In this document: positions 45,968 through 54,541 of the stretch, in pieces
How the letters are laid out: each line of letters opens with the position of its first letter
Numbering within the stretch: the stretch's first letter is position 1
Source: Streptomyces sp. NBC_01669
GTDB lineage: Bacteria > Actinomycetota > Actinomycetes > Streptomycetales > Streptomycetaceae
Length of the DNA stretch: 64,000 nt
Reading direction: 5' to 3'
Assembly: GCF_026339735.1 (NCBI RefSeq)
Contig: NZ_JAPEQG010000001.1
Span: forward strand, 7,028,501-7,092,500
Notes under the pieces: model-generated
Told to the model about the DNA's origin: nothing
Database searches by the model: none
The model's input: the letters and a program-made list of their open reading frames with translations, nothing else
Made by a program: the position numbers and the translations under genes

Positions 45968-46274
45968 GGACGCCTCCTCTCACCGCGGTTCCTTGGTGTT
46001 CCGCATCTCTTTCGTATCCCTATGGTCGACCATGATGCGGATCGTGCGCCAAGTGGATAGTCGGCGCGTAGGCGATTCGTGACGCTACTGGTGCAAAAGA
46101 TGTGGCGATTCGTCAAGGTTCCTCCCGTATTGGACCCCTGGGAAAAGAAAATATGATGCTCCGGCCCGTACGGGTGACATGGGGGACGTACGGGGGAACG
46201 GGTCACTCGATACGATGCCCGTCGCGCACCCGCACGAGCGCTGCGCATGGCTGAACGGCTCTCGGGGGATTGTC
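45968..46274 (+). other. Divergent intergenic region with a 12-bp palindrome
   Basis: This 307-bp AT-richer gap separates the sepF-like gene from the DUF5685 gene. It contains the perfect palindrome ATGGTCGACCAT (46022-46033), a possible operator, and an A-rich stretch near 46140-46155. No ORF or RNA gene was recognised. Confidence 0.45.
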
Positions 46275-47492
46275 GTGTTCGGAATAGTCAGGCCCTGCAC
46301 CCATCGGTTGTCCGAGGGGCTCAGGACCGCGTGGATGGCCCATCTCTGCGGGCTCTGTCTCGCACTCCGCTCGGACCACGGTCAGTTCGCCCGGATCGTC
46401 ACGAACTACGACGGCCTGATCGTCTCGGTCCTGACGGAGGCTCAGGCGGAGCGCACCACGGGCCGGTGGCGCACCGCGGGTCCCTGCCCGCTGCGCGCCA
46501 TGCGGACCGCGCCGGTCGCCCGCGGCGAAGGGGCCAGGCTCGCCGCCGCCGTCTCGCTGGTGCTGGCCTCGGCAAAGGTACGGGACCACGTCGCCGACCG
46601 GGACGGGCTGTTGAAGCGCCGCCCGGTCGCCGCAGCCGCCCGCCGGGTCGCCGCGGGCTGGGACAGGGCCGGGGCGCGCACCGGTGCACAGTTGGGCTTC
46701 GACACCGCGGTCCTCGTCGACGCCGTCGATCGGCAGACCGGCATCGAGCGACTCGCGGGGCTCGGCACCCCGCTGCTGACGGTCACCGAGCCCACCGAGA
46801 CGGCCACCGCGGCGGCCTTCGCCCACACCGCCGTACTCGCGGGCAAGCCGCAGAACGTCGAGCCGCTCGCCGAGGCCGGCCGGCTCTTCGGGCGGCTGGC
46901 CCATCTGCTGGATGCCGTGGAGGACCAGGAAGCTGACGCGGTGTCGGGCGCCTGGAACCCGCTCACCGCCACCGGTACCTCGCGCGCCGAGGCCCGGCGG
47001 CTGTGCGACGACGCGCTGAGCGGCGTACGGCTGGCGCTGCGCGACGTCGAATTCACCGACGACAAGCTGGGGCATGTGCTGCTCGTGCATGAACTGCGCC
47101 GGTCGGTGGATCGCGCGTTCGCCACGGAGACGTGCTCCCATCAGGCGGATGCGCACCGGGCCGGTGGACACGGCGTCACCGGGGCCTTCGGGCCGCCACC
47201 CGGCAATCCGTACGCACCGAACGCCCCCGGCAGCCCGTTCGGCCCGCCGTCGCCCCCGCCGGAGCCGCCGCGCGACCGGCGCGGGCTGATCGCAGGATGT
47301 CTGGTGTGGGCGGGACTCGCCTGCACCTGCCAGATGTGCTGCGGGACCTTCGAGGACCCGTGGAGCCGACAGCGCCGCGAGGGTCTGTGCAGCCAATGCG
47401 ACTGCTGCGATGCCTGCGACTGCTGCAGCAACTGCGCTGACTGCTGCAGCAACTGCGACTGCTGCGACTGCGACTGCGGGTGCGACTGCTGA
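46275..47492 (+). CDS. DUF5685-family protein with cysteine-rich C-terminal tail
   Basis: A 405-residue protein. Residues 1-290 are helical and open MFGIVRPCTHRLSEGLRTAWMAHLCGLCLALRSDHGQ, with early Cys/His residues that could ligate a metal. A Pro-rich linker (about 300-345) leads to one hydrophobic stretch (GLIAGCLVWAGLACTCQMCC). The last 34 residues hold 17 cysteines in C-C, C-x-C and C-x2-C spacing with Asp, Asn and Ser between. GTG 46275 has GGGGGA five bases upstream; longer starts add no conserved sequence. Metal storage, cluster carriage or peptide modification are all conceivable; function unknown. Confidence 0.8.
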   Translation: MFGIVRPCTHRLSEGLRTAWMAHLCGLCLALRSDHGQFARIVTNYDGLIVSVLTEAQAERTTGRWRTAGPCPLRAMRTAPVARGEGARLAAAVSLVLASAKVRDHVADRDGLLKRRPVAAAARRVAAGWDRAGARTGAQLGFDTAVLVDAVDRQTGIERLAGLGTPLLTVTEPTETATAAAFAHTAVLAGKPQNVEPLAEAGRLFGRLAHLLDAVEDQEADAVSGAWNPLTATGTSRAEARRLCDDALSGVRLALRDVEFTDDKLGHVLLVHELRRSVDRAFATETCSHQADAHRAGGHGVTGAFGPPPGNPYAPNAPGSPFGPPSPPPEPPRDRRGLIAGCLVWAGLACTCQMCCGTFEDPWSRQRREGLCSQCDCCDACDCCSNCADCCSNCDCCDCDCGCDC

Positions 47493-47525
47493 GCCACGCT
47501 TCGGGCGCGGCTCAGCAGCCCCGGG

Positions 47526-48470
47526 TCACTTGATCTCGGGCGGCGAGATCTGCGAGGTCTCGATCGCCGACGCGCCGATGCCCCACTTCTTCAGGATGCG
47601 GTCGTACGTCCCGTCCGCCTTGAGCCCGTTGACCGCTGCCTGAAAAGCGGGCGCCAGCGGAGTGCCCTTCTTGAACGCGAAGCCGACGTCGAGCCGCTTG
47701 AACTCGTTGAGGAAGCGCACGCCCTCCTGCTGGCCCACCGCGTAGCGCAACCCGTTGATGGTCGACATCACCACGTCGCTGCGACCCTGCTGGAGCGAGG
47801 CCCAGATGGCGCCCGGATCGGAGTAGGTCTTCACGTCGTACGGCTTCTTGCCCGCGTCGGCGCACCGGTGTCTGTTCTCCTCCAGCGTCACTTCGAACGT
47901 GGTGCCCGCGGTGGTGCCCACGGTCAGGCCGCAGAGCTGGGTGAGATCGGTGACCTTCGCCAGCTTGCTGTCGTCCCGGACCGCGAAGCCCTGCCCGTCA
48001 TTGAGGTACGTGACGAAGTCGATCGTCCTGCGCCGCTCGTCGGTGACCCCGAAGTTCCCGGTCCCCAGGTTGTACTTCCCGCTGTCCAGAGCGGGCAGGA
48101 TCGCCTCGAAGGCGGCTGTCTCGCGCTTCAGCCTGAGCCCCAGCGCCCTGGCAGCGGCGTCCGCGATGTCGATGTCGGTACCGGCCACGGTCTTCCCGTC
48201 CGGCAGATAGGTGGCGCCCGGCGGCGAGCCGACGCTGGAGGCGATGGTCAGTGTGCCGGAGGCGCGGACGTCGGCGGGGAGCAGCGCTGCCGCGGCCTGG
48301 TTCTTCCTCACCGAGGACACGACGTCCTGCGTGGGGATCTTCCCCGTGGCGGCGGCGGTCCCGGCCGCGCCGGCCGGCGCGGCCGCCGGGTCGTCCGACC
48401 CGCATGCGGTGAGAGCAAGGGCGGCAACGGTGATCAGCGCGAAGGCAGCGGTGTGCCGGGTACGGGGCAT
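47526..48470 (-). CDS. ABC transporter substrate-binding lipoprotein, polar amino acid type
   Basis: A 314-residue lipoprotein (SBP_bac_3 fold). The signal peptide MPRTRHTAAFALITVAALALTACGSD ends at a lipobox (LTAC). Then GTLTIASSVGSPPGATYLPDGKTVAGTDIDIADAAARALGL and LNLGTGNFGVTDERRRTIDFVTYL are the ligand-binding hallmarks. GGAG lies eight bases before ATG 48470. It is transcribed away from the permease operon at 48977 and is the second binding protein of this cluster. Confidence 0.9.
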   Translation of the reverse strand: MPRTRHTAAFALITVAALALTACGSDDPAAAPAGAAGTAAATGKIPTQDVVSSVRKNQAAAALLPADVRASGTLTIASSVGSPPGATYLPDGKTVAGTDIDIADAAARALGLRLKRETAAFEAILPALDSGKYNLGTGNFGVTDERRRTIDFVTYLNDGQGFAVRDDSKLAKVTDLTQLCGLTVGTTAGTTFEVTLEENRHRCADAGKKPYDVKTYSDPGAIWASLQQGRSDVVMSTINGLRYAVGQQEGVRFLNEFKRLDVGFAFKKGTPLAPAFQAAVNGLKADGTYDRILKKWGIGASAIETSQISPPEIK

Positions 48471-48976
48471 GAGGTTCTCCGGGTCGTCGACCGTGAACAG
48501 GCAGTCGGGCAGCGCGAAAGCACACGCCACGGCAGCACGGCCACGGTCGGGGCGAAGGAAGAGCGGATGGCGTTCGGAACAGCGAACGGCGAAGAGCGAT
48601 CAGGCGAGGGGAGGGTGCAGCGATGTTGTGTACGCGAAGACACGCAGGGAACAGTGCTCAGGCGCCGGACAGGGCGCGAGGCGCGGAAGCGAGGAACCGC
48701 AGGGGGTCAGCTCAACAGGAAGAGGACCACACGCGACCGAAGTCGATGTGGGAGCGCTTGACCAGCCACTGCTGCGAATGCATGGCCCCAGTGGAACAGG
48801 CGATCCGTGGCCCGTCAACCGAGGTGAGACGTACGGCTCACAGTGTGGACAAGCTTGACAGCGCGTCATGAACAGCGCTTATCTCAGAGACGGATCGCGC
48901 TGAGGGGCCCGGTCCGCGTTGTGTTGTGCGTGAAGGCACGTCCCGTGTTCGATCTCTGCATCCACGGAGCCTTCGC
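48471..48976 (+). other. Divergent region between the two halves of the ABC cluster
   Basis: A 506-bp non-coding stretch. The + promoter candidate is near its right end (48855). The left part contains only Arg/Ser-rich spurious frames. A frame across 48930-48990 (ARPVFDLCIHGAFACLRR) resembles actinobacterial Cys-containing leader peptides but has no stop before the permease gene. Confidence 0.4.
48855..48884 (+). promoter_or_regulatory. Candidate promoter of the ABC/monooxygenase operon with direct repeats
   Basis: A consensus TTGACA (48855-48860), an 18-bp spacer and TTATCT (48879-48884). Two direct copies of ACAGCGC (48858-48864 and 48872-48878), 14 bp apart, lie in the -35/spacer region and could bind an activator or repressor. 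Confidence 0.4.
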
Positions 48977-49876
48977 ATGTCTGCGCAGACAGATGCATTC
49001 CCTCAACCACGTCCGGCCCCGCTCTCGAAGGACCCGGTCCCGCTCTCGAAGGGCAGCGACACGGTCCATGATGCCGAACCGCTGCGGATCGTCCCGGTGC
49101 GCCGAACAGGCCAGTGGGCGGCGGCCGTTGCGGTCCTGGTGCTTCTTGCCCTGGCGCTGAGCTCCGTCATCCGCAACGGCGCCTTCCAGTGGGATGTCGT
49201 CGGCGACTACTTCACCACCGCATCGGTCCTGCGCGGTCTCGGCCTCACCCTCTGGCTGACGGCGCTCGTCATGGTGCTCGGCTTCGCCCTCGGTACACTG
49301 CTGGCCGTACTCAGGCTCTCCACCAACCGTGTTCTCCAGGTGGTCAGTTGGGGCTACGTATGGCTTTTCAGGTCCACCCCGATCCTGGTCCAGCTGCTTT
49401 TCTGGTTCAACATCGGAGCGCTCTACCCGCAGATTCTCGGCGTCCGTACGGTCAACCTCCTCGGACCCGTCACGGTCGCCGTCATCGGGCTCACCCTCCA
49501 TGAGGCCGCCTACGCGGCGGAGGTCGTCCGCGGCGGCATCCTCTCCGTCGAACGCGGACAGATCGAGGCCGCCCAGTCGCTGGGTCTCGGTGCCTGGCGT
49601 CGGTTGCGCAGGATCGTGCTGCCGCAGGCGATGCGTTCCATCGTCCCGCCCGCCGGGAACATGCTGATCGGCACCCTCAAGGGCACCTCGATCGTCAGCG
49701 TCATCGCCGTGCAGGACCTGCTGTACTCGGTGCAGCTCGTGTACCACCGCACCTACCAGGTCATCCCGTTGCTGCTGGTCGCCACCCTCTGGTACGTGGC
49801 CGTCACCTCGCTGCTCAGCATCGGCCAGCACTGCATCGAACGGCACTACGCGCGCGGCACGGCGGGTGCCCGATGA
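48977..49876 (+). CDS. Amino acid ABC transporter permease (HisM/GlnP type), first copy
   Basis: A 299-residue inner-membrane permease with about five helices. The family signature is LFRSTPILVQLLFWFNIG and the EAA loop HEAAYAAEVVRGGILSVERGQIEAAQSLGLGAWRRLRRIVLPQAMRSIVPP. A 40-residue cytosolic N-terminus precedes helix 1. ATG 48977 has GGAG seven bases upstream. The end overlaps the FAD/NAD(P) gene (ATGA). With the permease at 51792 it can form a heterodimer driven by the ATPase at 52706. Confidence 0.92.
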   Translation: MSAQTDAFPQPRPAPLSKDPVPLSKGSDTVHDAEPLRIVPVRRTGQWAAAVAVLVLLALALSSVIRNGAFQWDVVGDYFTTASVLRGLGLTLWLTALVMVLGFALGTLLAVLRLSTNRVLQVVSWGYVWLFRSTPILVQLLFWFNIGALYPQILGVRTVNLLGPVTVAVIGLTLHEAAYAAEVVRGGILSVERGQIEAAQSLGLGAWRRLRRIVLPQAMRSIVPPAGNMLIGTLKGTSIVSVIAVQDLLYSVQLVYHRTYQVIPLLLVATLWYVAVTSLLSIGQHCIERHYARGTAGAR

Positions 49877-51723
49877 GCGAGCGACCCACCCTCGTCGTCG
49901 TCGGCGCCGGACCGCGCGGCACCGGTCTCATCGAGCGCATCGCCGCCAACGCCCCCGAGCTGTACGAGGGCCGGCAGCTCGACATCCATCTCGTCGACCC
50001 GCACCCGCCCGGCGGCGGCCGGATCTGGCGGCGCGACCAGTCCCCGCTGCTGTGGATGAACTCCATGGCCGAGGACGTCACCATGTTCACCGACGACACG
50101 GTCCAGCAGGAGGGGCCGATACGGCCGGGGCCCGCACTGCACGCCTGGGCGGCGGACGTCCGCGAAGGGCGGGTCACTGTCCGGACTGAACCTGAACTCC
50201 TCTCTGAAATACGGGCGTTGGGTGGCCAGAACTTTCCCAGCAGGCGGCTGCAGAGCGCCTATTTGGGCTGGGTGTACGAGCAGGCGGTGTCCACGCTCCC
50301 GCAGGGCATCACCGTGCACGAGCACCGCGGCCGCGCCCTGCGCGTCACCGGTCCGCGTGGCGGCCGGCAGCGCGTCTGGCTGCAGGGACGCGACGAACCG
50401 CTGACGGCCGACCTCGTCGTGCTCACCATCGGCCACCTCGATGCCGAACCGGCCCCCGAGCACGTCGAACTTGCAAAGTTCGCGGAGCGGCACGGGCTCG
50501 TCCACCTGCCGCCCGACTTCACCGCCGACAGTGATCTCTCGGTCCTGCAAGCGGGCGAACCGGTCATCGTCCGGGGCTTCGGGCTCGCCTTCATCGATCT
50601 GATGGTGCTCCTCACCGAGGGGCGCGGCGGACGGTACGAGAACGGCGCGTACCTGCCCTCAGGCAAGGAACCCGTGCTGTACGTCGGGTCGCGGCGCGGA
50701 GTCCCGTACCACTCGAAGATCGGCTACGGCTGGCAGGGCGAACGTCCGCCGCTGCCGCGCTTCCTCGGCCCGGACCGGACCGAGGAGCTGCTGAGCCGGT
50801 CCGAGCCGCTCGACTTCCGGCGCGATGTATGGCCACTTGTCGACAAAGAGCTCGGGTATGCCCACTACCACCGGCTCTTCACCGCCCATGCCGAGCGCAC
50901 GACGGTCGACTGGCCGGTCTTCGAGGAGAAGTATGCGGCCACCGACCCGGACAGCCCCGAACTGCACGCCCTCGTAGCCGCTGCGGTTCCCGACCCCGCC
51001 GACCGGCTCGACCTCGACGCGCTCGACCGCCCCCTGGACAAAGTGCGCTACCCGTCGTACGACGCACTCCAACAAGGACTGCGCGACTACATCACCGCCG
51101 ACCTCGACCGCCGCCACGACCCCGCCCACAGCGAGGACCTCGCCGTCTTCCTCGGGCTGCTGACCGCCTACGGGCAGTTGATGCGGCTCGGCGACATCGG
51201 CAGCTGGTGGCACGGCTTCTTCAGCTACCTCGCATCCGGCCCGCCGGGCCCCCGGCTGCACCAGCTCCTCGCCCTCTCCCGGGCCGGTGTCGTCCGCTTC
51301 CTCGGCGCCGGAACGACCGTCGAGGCGGACGAGGAGCGGGGCATCTTCCGGGCCGGCAGCGCCACCGTGCCGGGGGAGTGGATCGAGGCCCGCGCACTCG
51401 TCGAGGCCCGGCTGCCGGAGCCGTCCCTGGAACGCACCCGCAGCCCGATCCTTCAGGCGCTGTACGAGGACGGGGCCGCAGCCACCGCCACCGGACTGCT
51501 CTCCGTCCACCCTGACGACGGCCGGATCGTGGGCCGTGACGGACGCCCCCACCCCCGTCGTTTCGCCCTCGGTCCTCACACCACCGCACGGGCGAGCGGC
51601 GCCTTCACCCGGCCGCGCACCGGCGGCCCGGCGTTCCGGCAGAACGACGCCACCGCCCGCACGGCGCTCACGTTCCTCCGGGACCTGCTCTGCAGCGGCG
51701 GCAGTGATCGCCTCAGCGCCTGA
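49873..51723 (+). CDS. FAD/NAD(P)-binding protein
   Basis: A 616-residue flavoprotein with an N-terminal dinucleotide motif VVVGAGPRGTGLIERIAANAP and HLVDPHPPGGGRIWRRDQSPLLWMNSM, the pattern of the FAD-NAD(P)-binding (NAD_binding_9) family. A second nucleotide segment is PVIVRGFGLAFIDLMVLLTEGRGG. It resembles N-hydroxylating or amine-oxidising flavoproteins, but the C-terminal half (residues 320-616) matches nothing I know. It is translationally coupled to the permease, so it probably acts on the imported compound. Confidence 0.82.
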   Translation: MSERPTLVVVGAGPRGTGLIERIAANAPELYEGRQLDIHLVDPHPPGGGRIWRRDQSPLLWMNSMAEDVTMFTDDTVQQEGPIRPGPALHAWAADVREGRVTVRTEPELLSEIRALGGQNFPSRRLQSAYLGWVYEQAVSTLPQGITVHEHRGRALRVTGPRGGRQRVWLQGRDEPLTADLVVLTIGHLDAEPAPEHVELAKFAERHGLVHLPPDFTADSDLSVLQAGEPVIVRGFGLAFIDLMVLLTEGRGGRYENGAYLPSGKEPVLYVGSRRGVPYHSKIGYGWQGERPPLPRFLGPDRTEELLSRSEPLDFRRDVWPLVDKELGYAHYHRLFTAHAERTTVDWPVFEEKYAATDPDSPELHALVAAAVPDPADRLDLDALDRPLDKVRYPSYDALQQGLRDYITADLDRRHDPAHSEDLAVFLGLLTAYGQLMRLGDIGSWWHGFFSYLASGPPGPRLHQLLALSRAGVVRFLGAGTTVEADEERGIFRAGSATVPGEWIEARALVEARLPEPSLERTRSPILQALYEDGAAATATGLLSVHPDDGRIVGRDGRPHPRRFALGPHTTARASGAFTRPRTGGPAFRQNDATARTALTFLRDLLCSGGSDRLSA

Positions 51724-51791
51724 CCCCGACGCCCTCCCGGCCTCGTACCCCCGTACTCCGTAGCTCCATCGCCCGCAGCCCAAGGACTCCC

Positions 51792-52709
51792 ATGTCGCTC
51801 ACCAGCGATCCACCTCTCGACCGGCCAACCGGTCCGCACACCGATTCCGGAACCGCTACCGATATGGATGGCGGCGTCGACCACGGTGCGCTCACCGTCG
51901 TCCCCGTACGCCACCCCTGGCGCTGGGTCGCCGTCGCCGTCACCGCCGTCCTGCTCGCCCAGTTCCTGCACGGCCTGGTCACCAACCCCGGCTGGGAGTG
52001 GGACGTCTTCGCCCGCTTCTTCACCGCCGAGACCATCCTCAAGGCCGTCGGGGTCACCCTCCAACTGACCTTCTACGGAACGGTTATCGGCTTCGCGCTC
52101 GGCATCGTGCTCGCCTTCATGCGCCTGTCGGCCAGCCCGTTCCTCAGCGCGGTCGCCTACGCGTACATCTGGGCTTTCCGCTCCATCCCGCTCATCGTCC
52201 AGCTGCTCTTCTGGTTCAACCTCGCCTATCTCTACAAGGAGTTGCAGTTCGGCATCCCCTTCGGACCCGGCTTCTTCTCCTTCGACACGATGAACCTCGT
52301 CGGTGCGATGAGCGCGGCCGTCCTCGGACTCGCCCTGCATCAGGCCGCTTACGCGGCGGAGATCGTCCGCGGCGGTGTACTCGCTGTGGACAGCGGACAG
52401 TTGGAGGCGGCGGCCGCCCTCGGGATCCCGCGGTACCGGCAGCTGTGGCGGATCGTGCTGCCGCAGGCGATGCGTTCCATCCTGCCGAACGCCGCCAACG
52501 AGATCATCTCGCTCTTCAAAGGCACCTCGATCGTCTCGGTGATGGCGATCGGCGAGCTCTTCTACCAGGTCCAGGTCGTCTACGGGCGCAACGGCAGGGT
52601 CGTGCCCCTGCTCATGGTCGCCACCGTCTGGTACATCCTCCTGACCACCGCGCTCTCCGTCCTCCAGCACTACGTCGAACGTCACTACGCCAAGGGGGCC
52701 GCGCGATGA
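51792..52709 (+). CDS. Amino acid ABC transporter permease, second copy
   Basis: A 305-residue permease closely similar in layout to the one at 48977: AFRSIPLIVQLLFWFNLAYLYKEL and the EAA loop HQAAYAAEIVRGGVLAVDSGQLEAAAALGIPRYRQLWRIVLPQAMRSILPN. ATG 51792 follows a 68-bp gap. The stop overlaps the ATPase start (ATGA). Confidence 0.92.
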   Translation: MSLTSDPPLDRPTGPHTDSGTATDMDGGVDHGALTVVPVRHPWRWVAVAVTAVLLAQFLHGLVTNPGWEWDVFARFFTAETILKAVGVTLQLTFYGTVIGFALGIVLAFMRLSASPFLSAVAYAYIWAFRSIPLIVQLLFWFNLAYLYKELQFGIPFGPGFFSFDTMNLVGAMSAAVLGLALHQAAYAAEIVRGGVLAVDSGQLEAAAALGIPRYRQLWRIVLPQAMRSILPNAANEIISLFKGTSIVSVMAIGELFYQVQVVYGRNGRVVPLLMVATVWYILLTTALSVLQHYVERHYAKGAAR

Positions 52710-53503
52710 GCAGCACCACCAAGGACACCACCACCGATTCCCCGGACGTCATGGTCGAGATCCGCGCCGTGCACAAGAGCTTCGGCACCCTCGAAGTCCT
52801 GCGCGGCATCGACCTGTCCGTACGCGCCGGAGAAGTGACCGTGGTCCTCGGCCCGTCCGGCTCCGGCAAGTCCACGCTGCTGCGCACCATCAACCACCTG
52901 GAGAAGGTCGACCACGGCTGGATCAGCTTCGACGGCACCCTTGTCGGCTACCGCAGGGACGGCAACAAGCTGTACGAGCTCCGCGAGCGCGAGGTCCTGC
53001 GTCAGCGCACCCGGATCGGCTTCGTCTTCCAGAACTTCAACCTCTTCCCGCACCTCACGGTCCTGGAGAACATCATCGAGGCGCCGGTCTCCGCGCTGCG
53101 ACGCCCCCGCAAGGACGCCGTCGCCGCCGCCGAGAAGCTCCTCGCCAGGGTCGGGCTCGCCGACAAGGCGGGGGTGTACCCCAAGCAGCTCTCCGGCGGG
53201 CAGCAGCAGCGCGTCGCCATCGCCCGCGCGCTGGCCCTGGAACCGAAGCTGCTGCTCTTCGACGAGCCGACCTCGGCGCTCGACCCCGAACTGGTCGGCG
53301 AAGTCCTCGATGTCATCAAGGACTTGGCGCGCGGCGGCACCACGATGATCGTCGTCACGCACGAGATCGGCTTCGCCCGCGAGGTCGCCGACACCGTGGT
53401 CTTCATGGACGAGGGCCGGATCGTCGAGCAGGGCGCCCCCGCCGACGTACTCGACCGCCCGGACAACCCGCGCACCCGCGCCTTCCTCTCCAAGGTCCTG
53501 TGA
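52706..53503 (+). CDS. Amino acid ABC transporter ATP-binding protein (GlnQ type)
   Basis: A 265-residue ATPase with Walker A GPSGSGKSTLLRTIN, Q-loop FVFQNFNLFPHLTVLENI, signature QLSGGQQQRVAIARAL, Walker B LLLFDEPTSALDPEL and H-loop VVTHEIGFAREVADTVVFMDEG, all typical of the polar amino acid importer group. It is the only ATPase in the cluster and probably serves both permeases. Confidence 0.94.
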   Translation: MSSTTKDTTTDSPDVMVEIRAVHKSFGTLEVLRGIDLSVRAGEVTVVLGPSGSGKSTLLRTINHLEKVDHGWISFDGTLVGYRRDGNKLYELREREVLRQRTRIGFVFQNFNLFPHLTVLENIIEAPVSALRRPRKDAVAAAEKLLARVGLADKAGVYPKQLSGGQQQRVAIARALALEPKLLLFDEPTSALDPELVGEVLDVIKDLARGGTTMIVVTHEIGFAREVADTVVFMDEGRIVEQGAPADVLDRPDNPRTRAFLSKVL

Positions 53504-53544
53504 CCTCCATGTCCTCTTCCACCCTTCCCCCAAGGAGTACGCAC

Positions 53545-54519
53545 GTGTCCGTCCGCCGCACCCTCGCCGCCGCGCTCGCCACCCTCACCGCCGCGGGGCT
53601 GCTCACCGCCTGCGGTACCAGCGACGCCGCCACCGACGAGATCAAGCCGAAGGGGCAGAAGGGCACCGGCATCAACATCGGGCCCGACCAGCACCGGATC
53701 AGAGGCAGGAAGGTCGACGCCGTCGCGGCGAAGGTGCCGAAGGCCGTCCGTGAACGCGGCACGCTGCGGCTGGGCGCGAGCGCCGACGCGTTCCCGCCGC
53801 TCGGCTTCTACGCCACGGACGACAGGACTCGGATCGGCTCCGAGATCGACATAGCGACCCTGATCGCCGACACGCTCGGGCTGAAGCCGCAGTTCGAGCA
53901 GGTCTCCTGGGAAAACCTCTTCGTCGGCCTCGACAGCTCCAAGTTCGACGGTGTCCTGTCGAACGTCACGGTCACCGAGGAGCGCAAGGAGAAGTACGAC
54001 TTCGCGACCTACCGTCTCGACAACATCGCCTTCGAGGCGAAGAAGGGCTCCGGCTGGAAGGTGAAGGGCCCGAAGGACGTGGCGGGGAAGACCATCGCCG
54101 TCTCGTCCGGCACCAACCAGGAGAAGATCCTCGTCGACTGGAGCGAACAGAACGAGAAGGCCGGGCGCAAGCCCGTCGACATCAAGTACTTCCAGAAGGA
54201 CACCGACTACTACCTGGCGCTCCAGTCCGGCCGGATCGACGCCTACCTCGGCCCCAGCCCGTCCGCCAACTACCACGTCGCGTCCGCCGGTCAGTCCGAG
54301 ATCGTCGGCACGCTGTCGGGCGGCGGCGACGGGGTCCAGGGGAAGATCGCCGCCACCACGAAGAAGGGCAGCGGCCTGGTCGAGGCGTACGCGGCCGCCA
54401 TCGACCACATCATCGAGGACGGCTCGTACGCCAGGGTGCTGAAGCGCTGGGGGCTCTCCAACGAGGCCGTCGGGAAGTCCGAGATCAACCCGCCCGGCCT
54501 TCCCCAGCCCAAGAACTGA
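53545..54519 (+). CDS. ABC transporter substrate-binding lipoprotein, polar amino acid type
   Basis: A 324-residue lipoprotein. MSVRRTLAAALATLTAAGLLTACGTSD is a clear lipoprotein signal. GTLRLGASADAFPPLGFYATDDRTRIGSEIDIATLIADTLGL and FDGVLSNVTVTEERKEKYDFATYRLDNIAFEAKKG form the binding fold. GTG 53545 has AAGGAG eight bases upstream and puts the signal at the very N-terminus. A GTG at 53500 overlapping the ATPase stop would bury it behind 15 extra residues. Confidence 0.93.
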   Translation: MSVRRTLAAALATLTAAGLLTACGTSDAATDEIKPKGQKGTGINIGPDQHRIRGRKVDAVAAKVPKAVRERGTLRLGASADAFPPLGFYATDDRTRIGSEIDIATLIADTLGLKPQFEQVSWENLFVGLDSSKFDGVLSNVTVTEERKEKYDFATYRLDNIAFEAKKGSGWKVKGPKDVAGKTIAVSSGTNQEKILVDWSEQNEKAGRKPVDIKYFQKDTDYYLALQSGRIDAYLGPSPSANYHVASAGQSEIVGTLSGGGDGVQGKIAATTKKGSGLVEAYAAAIDHIIEDGSYARVLKRWGLSNEAVGKSEINPPGLPQPKN

Positions 54520-54541
54520 GCCCCGAGAGGTCCGCACAGCC

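Noticed and set aside
48930..48990. Possible Cys-containing leader peptide (ARPVFDLCIHGAFACLRR) before the permease gene
   Set aside because: It resembles actinobacterial sulfur-gene leader peptides, but the frame has no stop until 49160 and runs deep into the permease, and the Shine-Dalgarno for the permease lies within it.
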